Below, piece by piece: positions 56,710 to 64,000 of a stretch of DNA of 64,000 nt. Made by a program: the position numbers and the translations under genes. Positions within the stretch are counted from its first letter, which is position 1. Each line of letters begins with the position of its first letter. Under the pieces are notes generated by a model. The model searched no databases and was not told the DNA's origin. It saw nothing but the letters and a program-made list of their open reading frames with translations. Source of the DNA: Bifidobacterium bifidum ATCC 29521 = JCM 1255 = DSM 20456 (GTDB lineage Bacteria > Actinomycetota > Actinomycetes > Actinomycetales > Bifidobacteriaceae); contig NZ_AP012323.1 in the NCBI RefSeq assembly GCF_001025135.1, forward strand, positions 1,984,001 through 2,048,000, in the 5' to 3' direction.

Positions 56710-56748
56710 ATGGCGCTTGGGCGACATGCCATGCCACCCAAGCGCCAT
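56710..56748 (-). terminator. Terminator of the iron-uptake cluster
   Basis: A perfect 12-bp stem (ATGGCGCTTGGG / CCCAAGCGCCAT) around a 15-nt loop, 17 bp beyond the FMN-binding gene stop. Confidence 0.75.
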
Positions 56749-56764
56749 ACGAACCGACATGCGA

Positions 56765-57343
56765 TTATTGAATCGAGGCCTCCTGCCGCGCGACCTCCAA
56801 CGCCTTGTTGAAGGCGTCCGACGTCCAGCTGGCTCCGGCCACCTTGTCGACCTTCAGGTCCTTGAGCGGCTTGCCATCGACCACGCCATTGATTGCCTCG
56901 GCGAAGTCATTCTGGTGGTTCTTGGAGATCGTCGTGAACGGATGCCCCACGATCTCGACCTTCTCGACCTTCTGGTCGGCGATGGTCAGGTGCACGTCGA
57001 TGGAATCCTCTCCGACCGGCCCGTACTGGCCGTTGATCGAATAGGTGCCGTCCTTGTAGTTGCCGGTGTCCTTCTTGTCGGAGGTCGTGGACTTGCGCTT
57101 GGAGGAGCTGTCGGAGCCGCTCGATGACTGGGACTCGCTCTCCTGCGACTTCTCGGTCTCGCCGGAATTGCCAGCATACTCGTCGTTCATCGGCGCGGCC
57201 TTGGGCTCGCCGCAACCGGCCAGCAACGTGGTCGCCGCGATCAGTCCCGCGGCCGCCACCGTCACGCTCTTCAGCGTGCGGGATTTCGACGGGGAACCGC
57301 CGTCCGCAAGCCCGTCATGCTGCAGAGCGCTACCGTCACTCAT
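56765..57343 (-). CDS. FMN-binding domain lipoprotein (SifE-like)
   Basis: 192 residues. Cytoplasmic start, a hydrophobic stretch with lipobox LLAGC (about residue 44), a Ser/Glu-rich linker, and the FMN_bind domain with DGTYSINGQYG ... GASWTSDAFNKALEVA. The (S/T)GAT-type flavin attachment Thr is in the GASWTS region. Its start overlaps the ABC ATPase stop by 8 bp. May reduce or bind flavin at the cell surface to help iron handling; this is inference. Confidence 0.8.
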   Translation of the reverse strand: MSDGSALQHDGLADGGSPSKSRTLKSVTVAAAGLIAATTLLAGCGEPKAAPMNDEYAGNSGETEKSQESESQSSSGSDSSSKRKSTTSDKKDTGNYKDGTYSINGQYGPVGEDSIDVHLTIADQKVEKVEIVGHPFTTISKNHQNDFAEAINGVVDGKPLKDLKVDKVAGASWTSDAFNKALEVARQEASIQ

Positions 57344-58142
57344 GGTCACCACCTGTCTTCGCCGCCTTGGTAGGATCAATGAAATCAATGGAAGAATCGC
57401 CATGCTGCGCACCTTCGGCGTCAGAACCGGTGGACGCAGGCTTGCCACCGGCCGCTACGTACGCATCACGTGCATTTTTATCATTCCACTTCTCGCCCAC
57501 GAGCACGCCGTGGTTGAGCATGATTTCACGCTGGGCGCAACTCGCCACGAGAGCGTCATGGGTGACCACGATGACCGTGGTGCCCTGTTCATGCAGCTGG
57601 CGGAACAGGTCGAGGACGATCTTCTCGTTCTTCTCGTCCAGGTTGCCGGTGGGCTCATCGGCGAGAATCAGCTTCGGGTTGTTGATCAGCGCACGCGCGA
57701 CGCACACGCGCTGCTGCTCGCCGCCGGACAGCTGGCTCGGCAGATGGTGGGCGCGGTCCTTCAGACCGACCTTCTTCAACGCCTCAAGGGCCTGCTTCTC
57801 GTCGACGACCGAATGGTAGTACTGCGCGACCATCACGTTCTCGACGGCCGTCAGGTGCGGCACCAGATAGAACTTCTGGAACACCAGGCCGATCAGGTTC
57901 TTGCGCACGTCGGCGAGCTGGCCGGCGTTCAGATCCTCCAGCTTGCGGCCCTCCAGCGAAACGGAGCCCTTGCTCGGCGTGTCCATGCAGCCAATCATGT
58001 TCATCAGCGTCGTCTTGCCGGAACCCGACGAGCCGACGATGGCCAGCCATTCGCCCTGCGGAACGGTCAGGCTCAGATCATCGACCGCATGCAGGTCGCC
58101 GTAGATCTTGGAAATATGATCGAGTTCAAGCAGCATATCCAT
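57336..58142 (-). CDS. ABC transporter ATP-binding protein, MacB/LolD type
   Basis: 268 residues. Walker A AIVGSSGSGKTTLMNMIGC, Q-loop VFQKFYLV, signature QLSGGEQQRVCVARALI, Walker B LILADEPTGNLDEK and H-loop VVTHDA, all intact. A 50-residue C-terminal tail extends past the family norm. Drives the two FtsX-type permeases encoded upstream. Start at MDMLLEL with AAGGAA about 8 nt upstream. Confidence 0.93.
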   Translation of the reverse strand: MDMLLELDHISKIYGDLHAVDDLSLTVPQGEWLAIVGSSGSGKTTLMNMIGCMDTPSKGSVSLEGRKLEDLNAGQLADVRKNLIGLVFQKFYLVPHLTAVENVMVAQYYHSVVDEKQALEALKKVGLKDRAHHLPSQLSGGEQQRVCVARALINNPKLILADEPTGNLDEKNEKIVLDLFRQLHEQGTTVIVVTHDALVASCAQREIMLNHGVLVGEKWNDKNARDAYVAAGGKPASTGSDAEGAQHGDSSIDFIDPTKAAKTGGDHE

Positions 58143-58164
58143 GATTATTCCTTAACTATTCCAA

Positions 58165-59460
58165 CTATTCCTCGCGCAGCACGACCGCGGGGTCGATGCG
58201 CGTGGCGCGATGCACCGGGGGGATGGATGCGACGACGGCGACCAGCGCGCTGAACACCACCGACACGACGGCGAGCCACCAGTTGAAACCGATGGAACGC
58301 TCAAACACGGTGGCGCACAGCCAGCGGGCCATGCCATAGCCTGTCACAGTGCCAAGCAGGCCGCCGAGCAGGCCATACACCGCCGATTCCACATAGAACT
58401 CGACGCCGATGGCATGCGAGCTCGCGCCGAGCGCCTTGCGCAGACCGATCTCGTTGCGCCGCTGCGAGACGATGGAGCTGATCGTGGTGCCGACGCCGAC
58501 CAGCGTGAACACCAGCACAACCAGCGACACGATCCAGAACAGCGTCTGCAGCATCGTGATGACGCGCGTGTCGGAAGCGGTGATCTTGGTGACCTGCTGC
58601 GCCTTGACATGCATCGACGTCATATCGTTGATGCTGTTGACCAGCGCGGTGAGATCCGAGGCGCCCGACGAGTATTCGATGACGTCCACGCCGCGCGTGG
58701 AGCCGGTGAGCTTGTCCACGTCGCCGGCCAGCGCGTAGATGATCGAATCCTCGCTGCCGCCGGTGTCAACGATGCCGGCCACACGGAACTCGGTGCCGGA
58801 CGTGTCCATGATGTCGCTGGAGACGTGGCCGTTCTGGGTCTGCTGGGCGCCGGTGGAGCCGGACGAGGTCTGGCCGTCTGACGTGCCGCCAGTGCCGGAC
58901 TGCGCCGTGCCATCGGTGCCGTCAGTACCGGACTGGCTCGCCTGTCCCGAGGACGCGGCGTTGTCTGATGCGCGGTAGCCGATGGTGATGCTGCCGCCGA
59001 CCTTCAAACCCATCGCATCGGCGACGTCCCGGCCGACCAGCACCTTGCCCGCGGACGGCCAGGAGCCGTCGACGACCCAATGATGGTTGAGGTTCCTGAC
59101 CTGCGCGGGGTTGACGCCGGCCATCACGTACGGGGCCGCGTTGACGCGCACGTTCTCGTAACGGTACGTGGCGTGCTTTTCCGAGCCCTTGGCGCTCACC
59201 ATCTCCGTGGTGTGCTCGACCATCGCGTCATCGATGCCGGACTTGCCGTTCTCCGAATCGGCGAGCGGCGTCACGATCAGGTTGGCGCCATAGGCTCGCA
59301 TCTCCTGATTCATCTGCTGCGGCACGGCGATGCAGATCATCGCCAGACAGGACAGCGTAGCGGCGCCGACCAGCGACGCCACCACGGCCATGACCGCGCG
59401 AGACCGCCTGCGGAACACCGCACTCAACAGCATCCTGAAGAACATACCGGTATTGGTCAT
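58165..59460 (-). CDS. ABC transporter permease, FtsX family (second)
   Basis: 431 residues. One N-terminal helix (AVMAVVASLVGAATLSCLAMICIAV), an extracellular domain with a Gly/Ser/Thr-rich loop (about 190-235), then three C-terminal helices typical of MacB/FtsX permeases (VSLVVLVFTLVGVGTTISSIVSQR). Pairs with the first permease. GAAGGAGGTG precedes the ATG. Confidence 0.9.
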   Translation of the reverse strand: MTNTGMFFRMLLSAVFRRRSRAVMAVVASLVGAATLSCLAMICIAVPQQMNQEMRAYGANLIVTPLADSENGKSGIDDAMVEHTTEMVSAKGSEKHATYRYENVRVNAAPYVMAGVNPAQVRNLNHHWVVDGSWPSAGKVLVGRDVADAMGLKVGGSITIGYRASDNAASSGQASQSGTDGTDGTAQSGTGGTSDGQTSSGSTGAQQTQNGHVSSDIMDTSGTEFRVAGIVDTGGSEDSIIYALAGDVDKLTGSTRGVDVIEYSSGASDLTALVNSINDMTSMHVKAQQVTKITASDTRVITMLQTLFWIVSLVVLVFTLVGVGTTISSIVSQRRNEIGLRKALGASSHAIGVEFYVESAVYGLLGGLLGTVTGYGMARWLCATVFERSIGFNWWLAVVSVVFSALVAVVASIPPVHRATRIDPAVVLREE

Positions 59461-59492
59461 CTCAGCACACCTCCTTCATCATCGTCTTACGA

Positions 59493-60794
59493 TCAGCGTC
59501 CATGCAGCACCTCCGCCGGCTTGAGGCTCAGAATCGAGCGAATCGACGACGCCGATGCCAGCAGCACGGTCAGCGCCAGCAGCACGAACACCAGCACGAA
59601 CACCATCGGGCGCATGGTGATGCCCGAACCGAACACCACCTGCCCGATGATCTGCGCCACGCCCGAGCCCAAAGCGGCGCCGACGATGGCTCCCAGAAGC
59701 GAGATCGCCGCGGTCTCCGCCATCATCAGGCGCGACACCGCGCCATCGGTTGCACCGATCGCCTTGAGCAGGGCCAGTTCGCTCGACCGCTCGCCGATCG
59801 AGGCGACCATCAGGTTGGCCACTGCCACGGCCGCGGCGAGCAGGCTCAGCACCGTCATCAGGATCATCACGGCCTGGGTCTTCTGCAGCACGTTGCCCTG
59901 CAGCGCGGCGACCTGCCGCACCTGCTTGGCGACCGCGCCGGGAATGACCTCCTCGATCTGATAGGCGATTGAGCTGGGGTATGCCGTGCAATACCAGGTC
60001 TCCCACTCGTCTTGGCTGAGCGCGGCGGGGTTCTGGGCCGCCTTGCGCGCCAGATCGTTCTCCGGCGTTGTCAGCGCCTTCACCTCGATCTTGTCGACGG
60101 AGTCCGGCAGATCCGACAGCACCTGTGCCACCGACGAGGAGATGTAGATGGCACTGTTGTCGTCGTCGCCGGAATCGTAGACGCCGGTGATGCGAATCTT
60201 CTGTTCGTGCGTGTTCCCGGCCGCCGTGGTCTTGCGCAAGGTGACCGTATCGCCGCGTCCCACGCCGAGCTGCTGCGCGAGCGTCGTGCCGATCACACCC
60301 TGATCGGTGTCATCCTTCGGCCAGCTGCCGTCGAGCTTCCACCATGAGCGCATGCCATCGACGCCCACGACGGTGGTCTCGCCCGACGCGAGCTTCAGCG
60401 TCTTGTTGAACCACGTGCCGACTACCGCCGCCGCCGTGCCGTTCACCTGCGCGTGGACGTTGAGTTGCGGCGCGAAATTCGTGATGTTGAACGCCCAGAA
60501 AATCGTCTTGATCTTCGCCGCGTCGGACTCCTTCAGGAACGAGGTCGGATCCGCGTCGGACTGCGGGCCGCCCTCCATGTTGTACAGGTCGGACACCACC
60601 GCATCGGACTTCGGCTGCACGGTGATGTTCGAGCCATACGTGCTCAGCTCGGCGTTGAGCTTGTCGCCCACGTCGAACACGACGCCCAGCATCGACACCG
60701 ACACCGTGGCCGACAGGCACACGGTCAGCGCGATCAGCAGGCGCCTGCGTAACTGGCGGGTGAACGAGCGCCTGATCATTCTCAGAAAGAACAT
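59493..60794 (-). CDS. ABC transporter permease, FtsX family (first)
   Basis: 433 residues. N-terminal helix, a large extracellular domain, then a MTVLSLLAAAVAVANLMVASIGERSSELALLKAIGATDGAV block, which is the conserved FtsX core with two further helices. With the second permease and the ATPase it forms a MacB-type transporter; its placement in an iron locus suggests moving an iron-binding partner or complex. GGAAGGGG precedes the ATG. Confidence 0.9.
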   Translation of the reverse strand: MFFLRMIRRSFTRQLRRRLLIALTVCLSATVSVSMLGVVFDVGDKLNAELSTYGSNITVQPKSDAVVSDLYNMEGGPQSDADPTSFLKESDAAKIKTIFWAFNITNFAPQLNVHAQVNGTAAAVVGTWFNKTLKLASGETTVVGVDGMRSWWKLDGSWPKDDTDQGVIGTTLAQQLGVGRGDTVTLRKTTAAGNTHEQKIRITGVYDSGDDDNSAIYISSSVAQVLSDLPDSVDKIEVKALTTPENDLARKAAQNPAALSQDEWETWYCTAYPSSIAYQIEEVIPGAVAKQVRQVAALQGNVLQKTQAVMILMTVLSLLAAAVAVANLMVASIGERSSELALLKAIGATDGAVSRLMMAETAAISLLGAIVGAALGSGVAQIIGQVVFGSGITMRPMVFVLVFVLLALTVLLASASSIRSILSLKPAEVLHGR

Positions 60795-60814
60795 GGTCTA
60801 AACCCCTTCCTGCC

Positions 60815-62101
60815 TTACTGGAAGTGGGCGCTCAGCGCGTCCAGGTCGGCGGTCTGAATGGTGATCTTGCCGCTACCGGTCTTGTACGGGAACGGGATCG
60901 GGTTGCACCCGCCCTTGAAGCCGATAGTCGCCAGGTTGATGGCCACCTCACACTTCTTACAGATGATCTTGCCGTCCTTCTCGTAGTATCCGGCGTCGCC
61001 GCAGTTCTCGCAGGCGTCGAGGCCGATGCCGTACGCGCCGCCGTTCTTCTTGATGATGATGAAGCGCATCACGGTGCCGTCCTTGGCCTTGTATTCGAAG
61101 CGGTGCAAATGGCCGTCCTCGACCTGGCTGAACGGGATCGTGGCCACGCCGTCCTTGAGCGAATACGCTTCCGGCGGCGAGAGAGTCGGCTGCTGGTTGA
61201 TTGCGGCCACGCCCAAGGTCAGCGTCGCGGTAACGCCGATCATCGCCACCATGCTCCATGCGGCGGCGGCGATCGCACGGCGCCGGAACGCCTTGTGCTT
61301 GCGCACTGTGGCCGCATTGACGTCGGCCGCGAGTCGCTTCGCAGAAACCGGCATACGCAAGCCGGCCACCACCGAGGCGACGGCGGGAATCAGGAATATG
61401 AACGCTTGGGCCATAATCAAACCGGACTTGTTGTTGATCAGCCAGGCGAGCATCACGAACGCGATGTGCGGGAACCGCAGCGTGCGGGCCTGCATGATCT
61501 GCAGCAAGCCGGTCAGATGCTGCATCAGCTGGATCACCAGCACCACCAGCACCGCGGACAGGAACGCCGGACGGACCGCCGTCGAACGCATCGTGCGGAA
61601 GATCGCGGCGATGACCGCGGACGCGATGATGCCCAGCACAAAGCCGAGCGCACGCAGCAGCATATCGGACGTGAAGATCGGGTCTCCCGGCTCGACCCAG
61701 ATGGTCAGCTGCAGGATCACGTCCGGCAGCGCATAGAACACGGTGAGCGCGATGCCCAACGCCGCCACCAGATTGGCGAGATGCATCACCGCGGCGTGCC
61801 GACGCCAATTGCGGGTGATCAGTCGGTTCACGAACACCAACACGATCAGCAGGAGGTCGATGACCACGCAGCACCACAGCACCGGGTAGTTGATGAATGT
61901 ACGCTGGTTAATCACCGCGGATGCACGCAGTCCGGCGAACACGATCGCCGCCACCAATCCGATGAGGATTCCCCACAGACGCCATCGGGAGCTGATCGGC
62001 TTGTCACGCCCCTCGCCGACGGTCAGCATCACACTCATGCACATGACCAGCAACGCGGGCCCCAGCGTGCCCGGCATCACCGCTACGAACTGTTCGAGCA
62101 T
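60815..62101 (-). CDS. DUF2318 membrane protein with Cys-rich iron-binding tail (SifA-like)
   Basis: 428 residues from ATG 62101 (AAGGAAAGG upstream). About eight membrane helices are followed by an extracytoplasmic tail with CENCGDAGYY, CKKC and GFKGGCNPIPF, four to five Cys that match DUF2318 Fe-S or iron-binding proteins. These tend to lie beside FTR1 and P19-like proteins, as here. Likely helps iron capture or electron transfer in the cluster. Confidence 0.85.
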   Translation of the reverse strand: MLEQFVAVMPGTLGPALLVMCMSVMLTVGEGRDKPISSRWRLWGILIGLVAAIVFAGLRASAVINQRTFINYPVLWCCVVIDLLLIVLVFVNRLITRNWRRHAAVMHLANLVAALGIALTVFYALPDVILQLTIWVEPGDPIFTSDMLLRALGFVLGIIASAVIAAIFRTMRSTAVRPAFLSAVLVVLVIQLMQHLTGLLQIMQARTLRFPHIAFVMLAWLINNKSGLIMAQAFIFLIPAVASVVAGLRMPVSAKRLAADVNAATVRKHKAFRRRAIAAAAWSMVAMIGVTATLTLGVAAINQQPTLSPPEAYSLKDGVATIPFSQVEDGHLHRFEYKAKDGTVMRFIIIKKNGGAYGIGLDACENCGDAGYYEKDGKIICKKCEVAINLATIGFKGGCNPIPFPYKTGSGKITIQTADLDALSAHFQ

Positions 62102-62163
62102 TCGCACCCTTTCCTTGTTCCGTCTATTATGTTCCGTTCATTCCGTCATAAAAACAGCGAAAG

Positions 62164-62186
62164 CTCCTCTCGGGCAGAGAGGAGCA
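62164..62186 (-). terminator. Intergenic hairpin between the lipoprotein and DUF2318 genes
   Basis: GCTCCTCTC / GAGAGGAGC around a 5-nt loop; the minus strand then reads TTTCGCTGTTTTT, a good tail. It probably ends part of the transcripts and reduces expression of the downstream transporter genes. Confidence 0.8.
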
Positions 62187-62206
62187 TTTCACTCAGGCAA
62201 TGTCAA

Positions 62207-62884
62207 TCACCACTGACGCGGGGTGTATTCCCAGTTGTCGAAGGTGACCTCGATCGGCTCGGTCCAGAAGCGACCCTTGACGCCGGTCTCGGGATCGACG
62301 TGCAGCATCCAGCCCTTCTTGGCCGGGGATTCGATCGACAGCTTCAGCTGGTAGGTGCCGGCCTTGTCGAGCTTGACGTTGGTGCCGTAGTGCGGGCCGT
62401 CGGAGGCGTTCATCTGCATGAAGGTACCGGAGGTGGCCTTGCCGCCTTCGACTTCCTTGCCGGTGGACTTGTCGATGATCGTGTAGTTCACGGTCAGCTC
62501 GGGGACGAAGTCGCCCTTGCCGTAGCCCAGCTCGGTACCCTTCTGGTTGGCGTGGATGTCGGCTTCGAGGTGGAAGCTCGAATCAGCGGCCTTCAGGCCC
62601 ATGGAGGCGGGCTCCATGTCAATCGGCTGGAAGTACACGGCACCGACGGTCAGCGGGCCGGTGTCCTTGTCCTGCTCCTCGGCGGTGCCGGACGGGCCGA
62701 CCGGGACCTCTTCAAAGCCTGCGCCGGAGCTGGAGTTGTCCTTCTTGTCGCTGGACTGAGAGGAGCTGCCCGAAGACTTGTTGTCGGAAGCATTGTTGGT
62801 GGAACCGCACGCGGACAGCGAGAAGGCCATGGAACCGGCCAGCAGCACGCCGAGCAGGGCGGCGATCTTCTTGTTCTTCATCAT
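62207..62884 (-). CDS. Iron transport lipoprotein, Tp34/P19 family (BfeO-like)
   Basis: 225 residues. Lipobox LSAC at about residue 26, a Ser/Lys-rich linker, then an Ig-like domain with a Met and His pattern (GAVYFQPIDMEPASMGLK, FHLEADIHAN, DGPHYGTNV, GWMLHVDPETG) matching the PF10634 iron-binding family. It binds ferrous or ferric iron outside the membrane and hands it to the FTR1 permease encoded 34 nt upstream. AAAGGAAA lies 7-8 nt before the ATG. Confidence 0.88.
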   Translation of the reverse strand: MMKNKKIAALLGVLLAGSMAFSLSACGSTNNASDNKSSGSSSQSSDKKDNSSSGAGFEEVPVGPSGTAEEQDKDTGPLTVGAVYFQPIDMEPASMGLKAADSSFHLEADIHANQKGTELGYGKGDFVPELTVNYTIIDKSTGKEVEGGKATSGTFMQMNASDGPHYGTNVKLDKAGTYQLKLSIESPAKKGWMLHVDPETGVKGRFWTEPIEVTFDNWEYTPRQW

Positions 62885-62918
62885 TTCTCTATTTCCTTTG
62901 TTGTGTAGTGAATGGTAT

Positions 62919-64000
62919 TCACAGATTGTTGGGTTGATTGTTCGGGGCACCGGCCGTCACGGCAGCCTTGGCCTTCGCCTTGCGCTGCTTGATGAAGCCG
63001 ACCACGAACAGGGCGATCACCGCGATGGCCGCAATCACCTGGGCGATGATGCATTCGACGTACGGGTAGAAGCCGAGCCAGTCGTTCGTCGGAACGCCTT
63101 GCAGATACGTTGCCGGGAGTGCGTCGCCCTCGATCAGCGAGTGCACGCCGCCGCCGGCGAACACGACCACCAGCACCGACATCAGGATCGACGTGACCAG
63201 GAAGAACGGTCCGATCGGAATCTTCACCGACGTGAAGCGAATCACGAAGAAGATGATCAGCAGCACCACCGCGGCGGCGACGGCACCAATCACCATGCCA
63301 TGCGCATCGCGGCTCATCGTGTAAATCGACTGGTAGAAGATCACCGTCTCGGCGCCTTCACGGAACACGGCGAGGAAGCTCAGCATGGCGAGCGAGATCA
63401 CCGTACGGGACGCGACCTTTTCGCCGGCATCGACCTGTGAGGAGACGGAGGCCACCGCGGCTTCGGTCTTCTCCTTGATGTACCGGTTCCATGCCTCGAC
63501 GCTGGACTTGTTGAGCATCCAATTGCTGGTCCATAGCAGCATGGCCATGGCAATCAGGGCGCACACGCCTTCCATGATCTCCTGAATCGGGCCGGACCCA
63601 CCGAACGCGAGCACGAAGATGACCGCGACCACGCCTGCGCCGGCAAGACCGGCGAGCACGCCCACATAGATCCACTTGGTGAAACGCTTGTTGCCGGACT
63701 TGACGAGGTACGCCACCACGGCCGCGACCACCAGCAGCGCCTCAAGACCCTCACGAATCAGAATCAGGAACGCCTGGCCGACCGAGCTGGTGATGAACTT
63801 GGTGAAGCTGCCTTCCTTGTCGGCGGCACCGCCGTCGAGCTTGCCGGCGTCCTCGACCAGCATGGCCTTCAAATCGTCGACGAGCTTCTTGGTGTCTTTG
63901 AGCGAGGCGCCTGTGTTCATCGACTTGCGGCACATCTTGAACTGGTACTCGACCTGCGAGACGCGGTCGCCGCTGATGGCGTTCATCACGTTCTTCTCGA
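62919..64000 (-). CDS. FTR1 family iron permease (BfeU-like), 5' end outside window
   Basis: About 360 residues are visible; the frame runs past the window end. Two iron-binding REGxE motifs are present: REGLEALLVVAAV and FREGAETVIFYQSI, each in a membrane helix, with about seven helices in all and a basic C-terminus. An N-terminal extracellular segment with a Cys precedes the first motif. It imports iron with the lipoprotein that follows. The Met at 63989 is not necessarily the start. Confidence 0.9.
   Translation of the reverse strand, partial: EKNVMNAISGDRVSQVEYQFKMCRKSMNTGASLKDTKKLVDDLKAMLVEDAGKLDGGAADKEGSFTKFITSSVGQAFLILIREGLEALLVVAAVVAYLVKSGNKRFTKWIYVGVLAGLAGAGVVAVIFVLAFGGSGPIQEIMEGVCALIAMAMLLWTSNWMLNKSSVEAWNRYIKEKTEAAVASVSSQVDAGEKVASRTVISLAMLSFLAVFREGAETVIFYQSIYTMSRDAHGMVIGAVAAAVVLLIIFFVIRFTSVKIPIGPFFLVTSILMSVLVVVFAGGGVHSLIEGDALPATYLQGVPTNDWLGFYPYVECIIAQVIAAIAVIALFVVGFIKQRKAKAKAAVTAGAPNNQPNNL

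Noticed and set aside
60824..62908. A 694-codon plus-strand open frame over the iron genes
   Set aside because: Shadow frame with His/Gln/Arg-rich translation, no ribosome site and no recognisable domain.

Overview
The window is a high-GC actinobacterial chromosome segment that almost certainly comes from a Bifidobacterium of the B. breve / B. longum group. Pointers are the GH129 mucin-type alpha-N-acetylgalactosaminidase with both published catalytic residues at the expected positions, a sortase-dependent pilus operon with a poly-G switch, a BfeUO/Sif-like iron-uptake cluster, small dispersed GC-rich palindromic repeats, and actinobacterial housekeeping genes such as the DUF2469 protein and a 5'-truncated rho. 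The species name is inference; no rRNA or marker set is present.

Layout. 0-11.5 kb (minus strand): start of rho, a UDP-galactopyranose-mutase-like flavoprotein, DUF2469 + GNAT pair, gatCAB, a decayed ABC ATPase, a SpoU methyltransferase, a PRTase-like protein and rmuC. 11.5-14.7 kb: divergent copper module, csoR and an unusual copper P-type ATPase, sharing a palindromic CsoR-type operator. 14.7-21 kb (minus): UbiB kinase + phasin-like protein, murT/gatD and dnaB, followed by a dense DnaA-box cluster. 21-28.3 kb: MATE exporter, then the nitrogen block amtB-glnB-glnD (minus), interrupted by a dispersed palindromic repeat, then ftsY and a small peptide gene. 28.7-34.4 kb: TetR regulator, GT2 glycosyltransferase, GH129 and, convergently, a C69 dipeptidase. 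34.4-36.4 kb: hairpins, a possible small RNA and the ruins of an ECF vitamin/metal transporter operon. 36.5-40.7 kb: heterodimeric ABC exporter with its MarR regulator and two matching operators. 40.7-41.4 kb: IS debris.

41.4-46.5 kb (minus): sortase-dependent pilus operon in the order class C sortase, tip pilin, major pilin. The tip gene begins at a start codon overlapping the sortase stop, followed by a run of 10 G that puts it out of frame: a phase-variable gene apparently captured in the OFF state. 46.5-48 kb: regulator debris, tRNA-Lys and dispersed repeats. 48-56.5 kb: HAD phosphatase, membrane proteins, then a cellobiose/lactose-type PTS (IIC, IIB, IIA) with a 6-phospho-beta-glucosidase and a GntR/UTRA regulator, with three TTATTCGAATAA-type palindromes as likely operators and two ruined HAD genes at its borders. 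56.7-64 kb (minus): iron-uptake cluster, FTR1 permease (cut by the window end), Tp34/P19-like lipoprotein, DUF2318 protein, two FtsX-type permeases, an ABC ATPase and an FMN-binding lipoprotein, probably moving iron across the envelope together.

No CRISPR array, prophage, intact insertion sequence or rRNA was seen. Most striking are the pilus switch, the copper ATPase that lacks its nucleotide-binding N-domain but carries cupredoxin and YHS domains, the DnaA-box array upstream of dnaB, and several large perfect intergenic hairpins.
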